Notes: generated by a model from the sequence alone, not told the origin. A stretch of DNA of 64,000 nt from SMYC01 sp965197495 (GCA_965197495.1 OZ240210.1:558001-622000), one strand, 5' to 3'; positions 51,876 to 61,659 are shown, counted from the first letter of the stretch. A program made the numbers and translations.

Positions 51876-54491
51876 GTGTCAGAAGACGAGCAAACTGGAG
51901 CGGTACCTCAGACTGGTGAAGATGCCGAGACTTATCTGTTCGCGTGGAACCCTGAGCGATTCGAGTGGCCGGGTCTTGACGATCAGATCCGTACGGTTCA
52001 GGAGACTGGCGCCGCGGACGACACATGGTCATGCGGCAGCGTGAAGAGCATTCCGCCGGGCAGTCGCTTTTTTCTGATTCGTCTCGGACAGGAACCACGA
52101 GGGCTGGTGGGAGCCGGTGTCACACTGGACGAAGTGTACGAGTCCCCCCACTGGCAGGAGGACCGCGCCGCCCGGGGAGAAAAGGCTCATTACGTGAAGG
52201 TGCGGTTCAACACGCTCTCCCGCACACTGATCATTCGGCGGTCGGAATTGGAGGCGCCGCCATTCGATGGCATTAGCTGGGACACGCAGATGTCAGGCGT
52301 GAAGATTCCGCGAGGCGCGGTCGAGTCTCTGGAACAGCAGTGGCGCAACCGTCTGAGGGCGCGCGAGCGCGGGGATGCTGCTGCCGAGCTGCCGCCCCCG
52401 GCAATCGAGCGTTGGCGCGAGCTGTGGAATCGAGAGCGCAGCGACCCCGAGTGGGTGGAGCGTCATCGCCTGTTGGACTCGAAGCGGCAAGAAGTTCTTC
52501 CGCAAATTCGTGAATTGGTCGAACGGTTTATCGGGTGTGACGTGTCGCTCGGGGACTTCAGAGAAACGTTCGATAGGAAGATGCGAAACGAATGGGATCT
52601 GTTTGGCCTCAAGGGCCTCTCAGGTGCAATGTTTTTGAACAAGCTGGCAAAGCACCTGCCCGACCAGGAGGGCGCTACAGCTGCGCTTCGGACTGCTTTA
52701 CAGGGACCTGCGGACGAAACTGAAGCTCGAGCGAAGCTGCACGACTTTATGGTCTATCTGGATCAGCAGATTTCAGCGGGTATCGTGACTGGCAAGGAGA
52801 TTCAACCCAATAGGAGTCCCTTCTTCGTGAGCGCCTGCTGGCACGCACTGCAGAGGGGCCAATGGCCGATCGTGTTTCAGTCGGCCCGGAACGCGCTGCA
52901 GGCGGATGGCCTGCTCGGTCGCAACATCAAGGGCGCCGACGGGTATCTCGAGTTTGTGCGCGTATTCCGCGCGCTGTCTGAGGGGCTCGGCATCTCTTTC
53001 TGGGACTTGGAGCATGTCTGCGCCAAGCTGGCTTTGTCCCCCGTCGTCGAACCTCCGACGGACGAAGAGAAGAACGAATCTGAATCGGATGAGGTGGCCG
53101 AAGGCAAACGCGTCTGGCTCATCGCCCCAGGCCCAGGGGCCTCGATGTTCGACGAGTTCTACCGGGACGGGATCGTAGCAATTGGCTGGGACTATCTGAG
53201 TGACCTGACGCAGTATTCGGACGCAGACGCTATTCGACAGGCGATACAACAACATCGTGGCGGGAGCGCGAGTCCGACTCACAATGCCCTTGCGTGCCAT
53301 CAGTTCGCACACATAATGCAGGTCGGTGACGTCGTATTTGCGAAGCGTGGCCGGCGAGAGATCGTCGGGTACGGTGTTGTCAGCTCGGCCTATCGCTACG
53401 AGCCAGAGCGGAAGAGCTACGTTCACGTGCGTTCGGTCGACTGGAAGAAGCGTGGCCAATGGGTGCCGCGTGAACGCCCGCTAGTTACAAAGACGTTGAC
53501 GGACATCGGGCAACATCCGAGCCTAGTTGCCGACATTCGGAATGCAATCGGCATAGAAGACGTCGGAGATGAAAAACGGCCGCCGGTTCAAGATGAAGTT
53601 GTCCAAGTAAGACCCGTGTACACCCTCGACGAGGTCGTCGGGGATATGTTCGTGCAACGACAAGACATCGAGGAAACCCTAGAGCTGCTCGGCTACAAAA
53701 AGAATCTGGTCATTCAGGGCCCTCCGGGTGTCGGAAAGACGTTCTTCGCGAAGCGGCTGGCCTTCCTCCTACTTGGCGAGAAAGATCCGGAACGAATCTC
53801 ACTTGTCCAGTTCCATCCATCCTACTCGTACGAGGACTTCGTTCAGGGTTATCGGCCGACAGACAAAGGAACGTTCGCACGGGTGGACGGTCCCTTCCTG
53901 CGCTTCTGCGATCAGGCACTGCAGGACACGAACGTACCCTATGTGCTCATCATCGACGAGATCAATCGAGGTAACCTGAGCAAAGTCTTTGGCGAGTTGC
54001 TCATGCTCGTAGAGGCAGACAAGCGATCCGAGGCCTGGGCCACTTCTCTGACCTACAGCCGAGAAGGGGAGCCAGCGTTCTATATTCCGAAGAATCTGCA
54101 CATCATCGGGACGATGAACACGGCCGATCGTGCCCTTGCGATGGTGGACTATGCCTTGCGCCGGCGTTTCGCGTTCGTCGACTTGGGACCGGCCTTTGGC
54201 CAGGTGTCATTCGCTCGAAAGCTGTCGAGTATTGGAGTGGATGGCGCGCTGCAAGACCGCATCGTCAAACGTCTGGAACGCCTCAACAGACGAATCCGAG
54301 AAGATCCGAATCTCGGCGACGGTTTCTGTGTCGGGCATAGCTATTTTTGCCAAACCGGAGGAAGTGAAGCCGACGAGAACTGGTACAAACGAATCGTACG
54401 AACGGAAATCGGTCCACTTCTGCGCGAGTACTGGTTCGACAGTGCGGAACGCGCTGCCGAAGAGTTGGCACAGCTTCTGGACGATGACTAG
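51876..54491 (+). CDS. mcrB: McrB-type GTPase with two EVE/PUA-like reader domains
   Basis: The GTG at 51876 has AGGAGG six bases upstream. 871 residues. Residues ~19-125 form an EVE-like domain (YLFAWNPERFEWPGLDDQIR, WSCGSVKSIPPGSRFFLIRL); 150-400 is helical. A second EVE-like domain spans ~408-535 (RVWLIAPGPGASMFDEFYRD, GIVAIGWDYLSDLTQYSDAD). The McrB AAA+ domain has Walker A GPPGVGKTFFAKRLA at ~615, Walker B VLIIDEINRGNLSKVFGELL at ~691 and the McrB signature GTMNTADRALAMVDYALRRR at ~744. It uses GTP to drive translocation on modified DNA with McrC; the reader domains presumably recognise modified bases. Two bases before mcrC. Complete. Confidence 0.9.
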   Translation: MSEDEQTGAVPQTGEDAETYLFAWNPERFEWPGLDDQIRTVQETGAADDTWSCGSVKSIPPGSRFFLIRLGQEPRGLVGAGVTLDEVYESPHWQEDRAARGEKAHYVKVRFNTLSRTLIIRRSELEAPPFDGISWDTQMSGVKIPRGAVESLEQQWRNRLRARERGDAAAELPPPAIERWRELWNRERSDPEWVERHRLLDSKRQEVLPQIRELVERFIGCDVSLGDFRETFDRKMRNEWDLFGLKGLSGAMFLNKLAKHLPDQEGATAALRTALQGPADETEARAKLHDFMVYLDQQISAGIVTGKEIQPNRSPFFVSACWHALQRGQWPIVFQSARNALQADGLLGRNIKGADGYLEFVRVFRALSEGLGISFWDLEHVCAKLALSPVVEPPTDEEKNESESDEVAEGKRVWLIAPGPGASMFDEFYRDGIVAIGWDYLSDLTQYSDADAIRQAIQQHRGGSASPTHNALACHQFAHIMQVGDVVFAKRGRREIVGYGVVSSAYRYEPERKSYVHVRSVDWKKRGQWVPRERPLVTKTLTDIGQHPSLVADIRNAIGIEDVGDEKRPPVQDEVVQVRPVYTLDEVVGDMFVQRQDIEETLELLGYKKNLVIQGPPGVGKTFFAKRLAFLLLGEKDPERISLVQFHPSYSYEDFVQGYRPTDKGTFARVDGPFLRFCDQALQDTNVPYVLIIDEINRGNLSKVFGELLMLVEADKRSEAWATSLTYSREGEPAFYIPKNLHIIGTMNTADRALAMVDYALRRRFAFVDLGPAFGQVSFARKLSSIGVDGALQDRIVKRLERLNRRIREDPNLGDGFCVGHSYFCQTGGSEADENWYKRIVRTEIGPLLREYWFDSAERAAEELAQLLDDD

Positions 54492-54493
54492 CG

Positions 54494-55555
54494 ATGAGCG
54501 TGTCCGTCCAAAATATCTATTACTTGCTCTGCTACGCGTGGAACCGGCTCGAGGCGCGCAACTTGGTCAATGTGGATGCCATTCCGAGTAACCGCGTCGA
54601 AAACTTGCTCGGTAAGGTGCTCAATGATGGGGTGGCACATCTTATCCGTAGAGGCTTTGATCGTGGGTATGTGTCGTTCGAGGAGACGAGCAAGCGACTG
54701 CGAGGCAAGGTCCTCCTGACCGACACCGCCACGCGATCGTTGCTCCAACAGGGTCGTGTTGCTTGCCAGGTCGACGACCTTAGCCACGACGTGCCCCACA
54801 ACCGGATGATCAAGGCCGCGATGACCGCTGTGGCTAGCCTGCCTGGCTTAGACACGAGTATTGCCGCCGGACTTCGGGACCACTGCCGACGCTTGTACGA
54901 CGTGGCTGACGTCCCGCTGTCACTTGCAGCATTCAGGCAAGTTCAACTCCACCGAAACCTCGCGCGTTACGCGTTCCTGGTCAATATCGCTTACCTCGTT
55001 GCCAGGAGCTTCATCCCCGATAAGCGAACGGGGGGCCGCAAGTTTCATCCCTTCACGGCGAACGAGCAGGAGATGGGACTGCTGTTCGAGGCCTTCGTGC
55101 GGAACTTCTTGCGGCGAGAGCAGGAGAACTTCCACGTCGGTGCGCCCAAAGTGCCTTGGGCTCTAGATTCGCTCATGAGCTCCGACCCCGCCTGGCTCCC
55201 CGAGATGCGTACGGATGTTGTGCTCACGAGTACCGATCGCAGGGTCGTGATCGAGACGAAGTATTACGCAACCCCGTACCAGTCCTATCACGAGAGCAAG
55301 AAGCTTATCTCGGGACACCTGTATCAGCTCTTGACCTATTTGTCTCATTTGCGGGTTGACGGTGGTCCAGAGCCTGTCGGGGTTCTACTCTACGCTGGCT
55401 CGGATATAAACCGACACCTTCAATACAGAATCGGTGGTCACATTGTTCTCGTCCGCAGCCTCGATCTCGATCGTGACTGGCAACATATCCACGGCGAGCT
55501 CATGGGAATCGCGGGTGAGTTCGCCGGAGCTTCGACAGCTGTGGCCGTTGACTAG
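54494..55555 (+). CDS. mcrC: McrC-type nuclease subunit
   Basis: 353 residues starting MSVSVQNIYYLLCYAWNRLE, the common McrC opening. The C-terminal PD-(D/E)xK nuclease has D in LPEMRTDVVLTSTDRRVVIE and the E-x-K in VIETKYYATPYQS; QLLTYLSHLR follows. McrC docks on the McrB hexamer and cuts both strands. The N-terminal region (FEETSKRLRGKVLLTDTATR) is the McrB-binding part. Starts two bases after the mcrB stop (coupled). Both genes are intact, so mcrBC may be the only full defence system in this half of the window. Confidence 0.9.
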   Translation: MSVSVQNIYYLLCYAWNRLEARNLVNVDAIPSNRVENLLGKVLNDGVAHLIRRGFDRGYVSFEETSKRLRGKVLLTDTATRSLLQQGRVACQVDDLSHDVPHNRMIKAAMTAVASLPGLDTSIAAGLRDHCRRLYDVADVPLSLAAFRQVQLHRNLARYAFLVNIAYLVARSFIPDKRTGGRKFHPFTANEQEMGLLFEAFVRNFLRREQENFHVGAPKVPWALDSLMSSDPAWLPEMRTDVVLTSTDRRVVIETKYYATPYQSYHESKKLISGHLYQLLTYLSHLRVDGGPEPVGVLLYAGSDINRHLQYRIGGHIVLVRSLDLDRDWQHIHGELMGIAGEFAGASTAVAVD

Positions 55556-55616
55556 GTTGAGGACCGATGTCCGCCATCCGACGATCTCATCCGCGTGCTC
55601 GCCCTTCAGCGCGTAG

Positions 55617-56081
55617 CTGCCGCGCCTCCCGCTCGCACACGATTTCCATGCCTTTGCGAGAGCTGGGCGTGAGCTTGCGGAACTTCATCTCGGCTATGAG
55701 ACCTGCCAGGAATATCCGCTAGACGTTACCTTCACACAACTCGGAGAACCGCGACCGGAGCAATTCCGAGTAGGTGAGCGGGCGATGCGATATTCCGATA
55801 ACGACAGGACAGTCCTTATCGTCAACGACCATCTCCGGCTCGGCGGGATCCCGCCAGAGGCGCACCAGTACCAGGTCAACGGGCGGACGCCGCTAGAGTG
55901 GTTCATCGACCGCTACCGAATCACTCGGGACAAGGAAAGCGCCATCGTCAACGACCCAAATGCATGGTTCGACGATCCACGAGACTTGATCGCAGCGATC
56001 CGCCGTATCGTGACTGTAAGTGCCGAGACCGCACGTATCGTTGAATACCTGCCCGAGCCATTAGGTGATGCAGATAGGTAA
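55617..56081 (+). pseudogene. Type ISP restriction enzyme, C-terminal fragment
   Basis: The frame opens after a stop at ~55614 and reads LPRLPLAHDFHAFARAGREL, AELHLGYETCQEYPLDVTFT, HQYQVNGRTPLEWFIDRYRI, NDPNAWFDDPRDLIAAIRRI, the C-terminal target-recognition region of type ISP single-chain restriction-modification enzymes. It ends with a normal stop. About 155 of ~1600 residues. The same family's N-terminus is at 20902-21079, far away and on the other strand. Confidence 0.7.
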
Positions 56082-56240
56082 CGGACAACACCGCGAGAGA
56101 TGTGCAACGACTAGGAAACGAGAAGCGACCTGCCTATCAAAGAGCAAAGAGTACGACAATTCTCTGAATGGTTGTTAGTAATTTAGAGCCGTCAGCGAAT
56201 CTGCGCCGAGAACTCGAAGAAGAAAACGGGAGGGCTGTAA
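56082..56240. other. Intergenic region upstream of the CD-NTase fragment
   Basis: AT-richer than its surroundings. ggagggctgtaa precedes the ATG at 56241, a good ribosome site (GGAGGG, 8-bp gap). The promoter of the lost operon probably lay here. Confidence 0.4.
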
Positions 56241-56497
56241 ATGGGACTCGCTGACTGGTTTTACACTTTCTGCGGGAACATAAGAGTCAAGAACGCATCC
56301 ACGATCTCTCAGCGCTACAAGGCCATCACGAAGAGACTCAACACTGACTTCTGGGAGACGGACTCGTACACGTCGCACAGCCTCTACGTGGGCTCCTACG
56401 GCCGAAACACAGCCATCCACGGCACGAGCGATGTGGACATGATCTTTCAGTTGCCGTACTCAGTCTACAAGCAGTACGACGACTACAGCAGCAACGC
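56241..56497 (+). pseudogene. CD-NTase (cGAS/DncV-like nucleotidyltransferase), N-terminal fragment
   Basis: MGLADWFYTFCGNIRVKNAS, STISQRYKAITKRLNTDFWE and then the active-site motif GSYGRNTAIHGTSDVDMI (GS...DxD) followed by FQLPYSVYKQYDDY. This is the SMODS-type nucleotidyltransferase start; such enzymes make cyclic oligonucleotide second messengers in CBASS antiphage systems. After ~85 residues the gene is cut by the IS110 recombinase in opposite orientation. No effector gene of a CBASS operon is obvious, unless DUF4062 downstream was one. Confidence 0.72.
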
Positions 56498-57043
56498 ATC
56501 ACGGAGATGCGAACGGAGCACGTCGGTCAAATCAGAATCAGCGTCTTCGACGAGTTCGAAGAGGGCGGGCACGACGAAGTGAGCGCCCTTTGGGATGATG
56601 AATCCGAGTTCGCGCAGGAGCCCGCGTACGGCATTGATGCGTGCGGTCCGTGTGGAGAGCCATCCTGAGCGCAGGCGATGGAGCGCGGCGAGGGTGTGCT
56701 GGCGCACGGACTTGATGGGTACGGGAAGAAGCTCCTCGTTCCTGTAGGCCTCGAGCAACGCCTTCGTGTCGGCACGGTCGTTCTTGCTCCCGCGTCGATA
56801 CGGCCTCACGAGGTGAGGTGGGAGCAGGACGACGTCGTGTCCCAACCTTCGCAACGTCCTTGCCCAGAAGTGAGCCGAGCCGCAGGCTTCGAGAAGCACG
56901 GTGGCAGCGCTCTGTTTGGCAAAGAACGACACCAATTTGGGTCGACTCACACGGAGTCGCTTGGACACCTTCCCCGCTTCTCCCGAGATGGCAATCTCGA
57001 AGACGTTCTTTGCAAGATCCACAGCGATCGTCGTATCTTTCAT
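56498..57043 (-). pseudogene. IS110 DEDD recombinase, N-terminal part
   Basis: From the ATG at 57043: MKDTTIAVDLAKNVFEIAIS (first D), ATVLLEACGSAHFWARTLRR (E), GSKNDRADTKALLEAYRNEE (D..D). It has the intact frame that copy 1 has lost, but stops after LTDVLRSHLRDA, so the C-terminal serine domain is missing. The two copies are ~90% alike. Confidence 0.8.
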
Positions 57044-57148
57044 TCGGACTCCTCCTTTTCGATGCGTATTCGACTGACTTTGGCACATCGATGCCGTCTA
57101 TGTCAGCGGAGGAGTCCATTCCATCACTTGATGGCAGAAGTACCAGTT
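56498..57148 (-). mobile_element. IS110-family element, truncated (copy 2)
   Basis: The left end (reverse complement ggtacttctgccatcaagtg) lies at ~57148, and the ~100 bp leader (ggactcctccgctgacatag) matches copy 1. The right part is missing after ~545 coding bases; the junction is inside the CD-NTase gene. Confidence 0.65.
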
Positions 57149-57211
57149 CGGGGAACCAGGCAGCGTTTTTCTTAAACAGGAATCTTAAGACATCACGGTC
57201 GGGAGTGAATC

Positions 57212-58255
57212 GTGGATCGAAAGCACCAAGTATTTGTGAGTTCTACCTACGAGGATCTTCAAAAGGAGCGCCAAGAAGTCATTCATGTGCTTCTTGAGCT
57301 CGACTGCATACCATCAGGGATGGAGCTGTTTCCAGCTGCTGATGAAGACCAATGGAGCCTGATCAAGGGCGTCATCGATGACTGCGACTATTACATCGTC
57401 ATCATCGCTGGTCGGTACGGCTCCGTTGGGCCTGATGAAGTCAGCTACACAGAAAAGGAATACCGCTACGCAGTTGAGAACGGCAAGCCAGTAGCAGCTT
57501 TTTTGCATAGTGATCCTGGCGCTATACCTAGCAAGCACACGGAGAAAACAGAAAAGGGTAAAGCTAAGCTGCAGGGGTTTCGCGAGCTTGTTCAACAGAA
57601 AATGTGCAAGAACTGGAGTACGCCGCACGAATTGGGATCGGTTGTGGCGAGGAGCCTAAATCAACTAAGAAAAAAGCACCCTGGTGTTGGCTGGGTCCGA
57701 GGCGATCAAGTTCCAGAACGCGAGGCAACTGAGGAGATTCTCAGTCTTCGCAAACAGATCGAACGCCTTGAAAATAGGCTCCACGAGGTACGCACGAAAG
57801 CTCCGCCTGGCGCCGAACAACTTGCTCAAGGGAACGACCCATTCGAGATTTCGTTCTTGGGATGGTGGCACGAACGCCTTGGTCTAGATACAGAGGAAGC
57901 TCCCCTCACCGCGTCGCTCAACTGGAACGAGATTTTCTACACGGTCTCACCTCTACTGATTCATGAATCCAACGAGCACTCCATGCGGAGCGCGCTAGAA
58001 GAACGGCTTCTACCGGAGGTCCGGGATTACTTCACCAAATTACGGGACCGGATCGGTCCCTTCGGGTGCGGAATGAACAGCGAGAGCTTTCGAACCATCA
58101 TCGTTCAACTTCGTGCTCTTGGCTTGATAGGAAAGAGCACTAGGCCACGCAGCGTCAAAGACACGGAGACCTATTGGACCCTTACGCCCTTTGGCGACAA
58201 TGTTATGAATAGATTGAGGGCTATAACCCGGCCAGGCACAGACAAGAGCACATGA
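57212..58255 (+). CDS. DUF4062 domain protein
   Basis: The GTG at 57212 has GGGAG seven bases upstream. 347 residues. The N-terminal DUF4062 domain (RKHQVFVSSTYEDLQKERQE, LELDCIPSGMELFPAADEDQ, DDCDYYIVIIAGRYGSVGPD) has a TIR-like flavodoxin fold known at the N-terminus of many STAND and defence proteins. A coiled coil follows (LSLRKQIERLENRLHEVRTK), and the C-terminus resembles a winged-helix sensor (MNSESFRTIIVQLRALGLIG, YWTLTPFGDNVMNRL). It is complete and follows the broken CD-NTase. A role as effector or partner in defence is inferred. Confidence 0.8.
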   Translation: MDRKHQVFVSSTYEDLQKERQEVIHVLLELDCIPSGMELFPAADEDQWSLIKGVIDDCDYYIVIIAGRYGSVGPDEVSYTEKEYRYAVENGKPVAAFLHSDPGAIPSKHTEKTEKGKAKLQGFRELVQQKMCKNWSTPHELGSVVARSLNQLRKKHPGVGWVRGDQVPEREATEEILSLRKQIERLENRLHEVRTKAPPGAEQLAQGNDPFEISFLGWWHERLGLDTEEAPLTASLNWNEIFYTVSPLLIHESNEHSMRSALEERLLPEVRDYFTKLRDRIGPFGCGMNSESFRTIIVQLRALGLIGKSTRPRSVKDTETYWTLTPFGDNVMNRLRAITRPGTDKST

Positions 58256-58258
58256 GGC

Positions 58259-58436
58259 GGTGCTTCCGTCATCAAGTGTTGGTGAGATGACGCTAAGACT
58301 TTACGGTGCATTAAGTTACAGCCAAAATAGCGCTCGTGACCTTCGCTGCGCACTAAATGGAGCGTAAGCTCCTTTTTTGCAAAGGGATGCGTACACATCA
58401 CCAACAGTAAACAGCGCAAGCACCGCACAGGACGGG
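58259..58436 (+). mobile_element. Non-autonomous element E2
   Basis: About 178 bp, from ggtgcttccgtcatcaagtg to caccgcacaggacggg. Nearly identical to E1 for ~165 bp, then jumps to the last ~11 bases, so ~80 bp of the right half were lost while both ends were kept. It lies three bases after the DUF4062 stop. Confidence 0.65.
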
Positions 58437-58551
58437 GTCGCGTCACGATCTCTTGGTGGACCCACAAGATACGAGGCCTACACCGCAACGATTTCATCAT
58501 GGCCGCCAAGACCGACGCCTTTTTTGCGGCTGCCCTCACCGAAGGGCAATG
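58437..58551 (+). pseudogene. Short C-terminal coding remnant
   Basis: Directly after E2 the plus strand reads RVTISWWTHKIRGLHRNDFI, MAAKTDAFFAAALTEGQ and stops at 58549-58551. Natural composition, unknown family; another case of a gene cut exactly at an E-element end. Confidence 0.35.
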
Positions 58552-58796
58552 ATCGAGAACCGTAGACGCTGCCTACTCAACTCAGATCAGACTACGACGC
58601 ATCGATGCTTACCAACACCTCGACGACGTTCTTGCTCGAGGCCAGGTCGCCGCCTGATCTGATACCATCACGACGACGCGGAGACGCGCCATTCTTTTTC
58701 CACGTGATTAGGTACGCATCCGGACGATGGGCCACAACAGCAGAAAAGACCGCGCACGAAAAAATGGCGTGAGCTTCTCAAGCCTAAGTTAAGTTC
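58552..58796. other. Gene-free region with repeat R8
   Basis: Sequence at 58655-58727 (cgccattctttttccacgtg) resembles 62148-62222 (tgccgttctttttccacgga) and is called R8, perhaps an IS end. No gene seen. The DUF2339 gene starts at 58797 without an obvious ribosome site. Confidence 0.4.
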
Positions 58797-60722
58797 ATGG
58801 GCGTTGCTGCTCCTTTCATTATTCTAGTAGTTCTCTTTTTCTTGGTTGCTCCGATTCTAGGCGTGGTTGCTTTTGTGCGCCTTACGCGGCTGGAGGGACG
58901 GCGTCGGTCCGGCCGCAACGAAAGCGTTGTGGGCCGTGTGTCCGCTTTGGAGAGGCAAGTCTCTGAACTGAGTCGTCGCCTCCAGGAAGTACTGAAAACG
59001 ACTGAGCCCGAGGGGCCCCCAGCCGAACATCTTGCTGCGCCGAAGTCGGAAGGCACTGCCATGGCAGTCGAGCCTTCGCTCTGCCCCTCACTACAAGTCC
59101 CGCCGCCGTCAACTCAAGCAACACACTCTCCGGCCGATGCGGTTCAGATCAAACCTGGTGCCGGAGGTCTGGACATGGAAACCCGTTTTGCCGGGCGCTG
59201 GCTCAATTGGATCGCGATCGTCGCTTTACTGCTCTCGGTGGCGTTTTTTGTAAAATTTGCCTTTGATAACCAGTGGGTGGGGCCGGTGGGGCGCGTGCTC
59301 ATCCTGCTGCTGATAGGCGGGTTACTGCTCTGGTACAGCCATCGGCTGCTCAGCCGTGGCTATCGCTATTTTTCCGAAGGGATTACGGGGCTGGCCACAG
59401 GCGTGCTCTACCTCGCTGTCTATGCCGCCTGGTGGTTCTACCATCTGGTTCCGCAAGGCGTGGCGTTTATCGCAATGGTGGCGGTTACTGCGGGAATGCT
59501 TACGGTGGCCATTCGGCGCAACTCGCAGTCGGCCGCATTTCTGGCGATGCTGGGTGGCTTTCTGACTCCCGCGTTGTTGAGTACTGGAGAAGACTCACAG
59601 CGTACGTTGTTCAGCTATCTGGTAGTCCTCAACGCGGGCCTGCTGGTGCTGTCCCGGTGGCGCACCTGGCGCGCTCTGGAAATTGTCTGTCTGGTCTGGA
59701 CAATCGGTTATTTCACCACCTGGTACGACCAATACTACACCTCGGAAAAGCTTCTTGTGACTTTCTTCTTTGCGACCGCTTTCTTCACCGAGTTCGGAAT
59801 CATTCCACTTTTGCAAGCACGCCAGGGACCGAAATTGCGCGCCGCACAGATGGTCGTCGTGCTGGCAAACGTGACCTGGTACATGGCGGCACTTGACGCC
59901 ATGCTCTACGACCATTACCGCGGGTCTCTTACTTTCTGGCTGTTGGTGTTGGTTGCGATCCACTGGAGTGCAGCCTGGTTGGCCGCACAGAATGGGAGAG
60001 GGATGACTTCTCCGACGGTATTGCTTTACACGGGACTGGGGCTCACGCTGATAACCCTCGCTGTATTCACCCAGTTCGAGGGCAAATGGGTCACGATGGC
60101 GTGGGCGATTGAAGGAACCGTACTGGTGTGGACCGGCCTACGCATCAGACATTACCTGCTGCGATGGTTCGGCCTTTCGCTTTTCGTCCTGGTGGCAATT
60201 CGACTGTGGGCCCTTCCGATTCAAGCCGACCGCTTCCTCGCCAATCCTCGTTTTGCCACCTTTGTGGTTGTGGCGGCCTGTTTCGCTGTGGCCTTCTTTC
60301 TGGCAAGGGAACACCATGAAGGTGAGGGTACACTTTCGAGCGACGAAGAGCGCTTCTTCAAAGCTGTCGGTCTTGCCGCAAATGTGTTACTCCTCTCGGC
60401 CCTTTCCATGGAAATCTGGGAGGCGTTTGGCCGGTTGGAAACGACTACCATTGAGCCGCGGCTATCCCAACAACTGGCACTCTCGCTGTTGTGGATTCTT
60501 TACTCATCCGTACACATTGTATTGGGAGTGCAGCGTGGTTCCGCTGCCTTGCGCCGGCAGGGGCTGGCTCTCATTGGTGTGGTTGTGCTGAAGGCGTTCC
60601 TGATTGATATATCCTTTTTGGAACGGGGTTATCGCATCCTATCGTTCCTCGTGCTGGGACTGGTTTTGATGTTTGTTTCCTTCCTCTACCAGAAGCACTT
60701 TGGCAGGCACGCGGAACAATAA
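58797..60722 (+). CDS. DUF2339 multi-pass membrane protein
   Basis: 641 residues. An N-terminal TM helix (FIILVVLFFLVAPILGVVAF) is followed by a coiled coil (VSALERQVSELSRRLQEVLK), a Pro-rich linker, and the DUF2339 opening GRWLNWIAIVALLLSVAFFV KF-type sequence. About 18 further membrane helices follow. The family is a common, uncharacterised inner-membrane protein in Gram-negatives. Single plus-strand gene, complete, ending at 60722 in ordinary chromosome-like sequence, so it probably marks host backbone between mobile blocks. Confidence 0.88.
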   Translation: MGVAAPFIILVVLFFLVAPILGVVAFVRLTRLEGRRRSGRNESVVGRVSALERQVSELSRRLQEVLKTTEPEGPPAEHLAAPKSEGTAMAVEPSLCPSLQVPPPSTQATHSPADAVQIKPGAGGLDMETRFAGRWLNWIAIVALLLSVAFFVKFAFDNQWVGPVGRVLILLLIGGLLLWYSHRLLSRGYRYFSEGITGLATGVLYLAVYAAWWFYHLVPQGVAFIAMVAVTAGMLTVAIRRNSQSAAFLAMLGGFLTPALLSTGEDSQRTLFSYLVVLNAGLLVLSRWRTWRALEIVCLVWTIGYFTTWYDQYYTSEKLLVTFFFATAFFTEFGIIPLLQARQGPKLRAAQMVVVLANVTWYMAALDAMLYDHYRGSLTFWLLVLVAIHWSAAWLAAQNGRGMTSPTVLLYTGLGLTLITLAVFTQFEGKWVTMAWAIEGTVLVWTGLRIRHYLLRWFGLSLFVLVAIRLWALPIQADRFLANPRFATFVVVAACFAVAFFLAREHHEGEGTLSSDEERFFKAVGLAANVLLLSALSMEIWEAFGRLETTTIEPRLSQQLALSLLWILYSSVHIVLGVQRGSAALRRQGLALIGVVVLKAFLIDISFLERGYRILSFLVLGLVLMFVSFLYQKHFGRHAEQ

Positions 60723-60775
60723 CGAAAGGGAATCTCATTCTAAACGCTAGCCCGGTGTACTCCGCAAAAAGTCGA

Positions 60776-60826
60776 CCCCGTCCTGTGCCAAAACTCGGCC
60801 CTTTTGAAATAGGCCATAAATCAACG
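60776..60826 (-). repeat. E-element right end
   Basis: cgtcctgtgccaaaactcgg then cccttttgaaataggcc, the reversed right end of the E family, just downstream of DUF2339 and before the resolvase fragment. Confidence 0.65.
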
Positions 60827-60844
60827 GACACGGCGAGCGCGTAG

Positions 60845-60975
60845 CGGCAGCGCTTGCTCGCCGACATCAATGCTGGTCTCGCCGAGCAGGTGGTGATCTA
60901 CAAGGTCGACCGGCTGACCCGCTGTCTTGCCGACTTTGCGAAGCTCGTCGAACGGCTCGAGATGCTCGGCCCAAC
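60845..60975 (+). pseudogene. Serine recombinase catalytic-domain fragment
   Basis: The plus strand reads RQRLLADINAGLAEQVVIYK, VDRLTRCLADFAKLVERLEM, the 'YKVDRLTR' block in the middle of the resolvase catalytic domain. The N-terminal serine is not included and the frame ends after ~44 residues. It could derive from the same recombinase as the C-terminal copies at 2-748 and 7602-8498, but it does not overlap them. Confidence 0.6.
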
Positions 60976-61659
60976 CGCGCAGATCTGCTCGCAAAATTCT
61001 CAAGATCCGTGATTTCTAAGAAGGATCGGTCAATTGACCACATATATTTTCGGACACTTACGGCTAGGGCGAATCGATCCTGTCACAAAAGTCACAAAAC
61101 CCGTATGGGGCAGGACGCGGGTTCCGACCTGTGTTTCGAGGTTTCCAGCCGAGACCGGATAGCACCAGACTGCGCCATCCGCCACCCAGTCTGGCCAATT
61201 GTGGCACTGCAGAGACGGATGAGATTTTCCGCGCGGTTGGCGGGGTTTGGCAGGGGTAGGTGGCACCAGAGACGCACTGGAAGGGCGGAACGGGCCTCAT
61301 TTTTGGGATTCGTCTCTAATCGCGATTTTCGAGTGCCACGTTTGCGCCCAGTAGGAGAACGGGCACTGACCGGGCCGTGCAGCATCGGAAAAGAGGCCGC
61401 CCGAGGGGTCCAGAATCAAGGCCAGGACTACCGCGGCGTAGCCGGCTAGCACGTTCTGGTCCAGGTGCTGCCCGGGCCTGGATCCAGGTCTCCGCCCGGG
61501 AGCGTGGCATCCCGTTGCTGGACGGTATTTTCCCGGCGCGTACGGGGAACCCGAATCGCCGACATCGCCTCCGACACGCCCCAAATCTGGGGCTCGCCAT
61601 GGGTCGATGACGATCGAAACGGCCCGGCGCGCCAGTCTTGAGTTCGTTTGTGTTTTTGG
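60976..61659. repeat. Repeat mosaic: R5 copy and R2
   Basis: R5 covers 61125-61510 (ctgcgccatccgccacccag ... cgttctggtccaggtgctgc) with the coding tail HLDQNVLAGYAAVVLALILD on the minus strand. R2 lies at 61617-61671. No intact gene. Confidence 0.6.
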
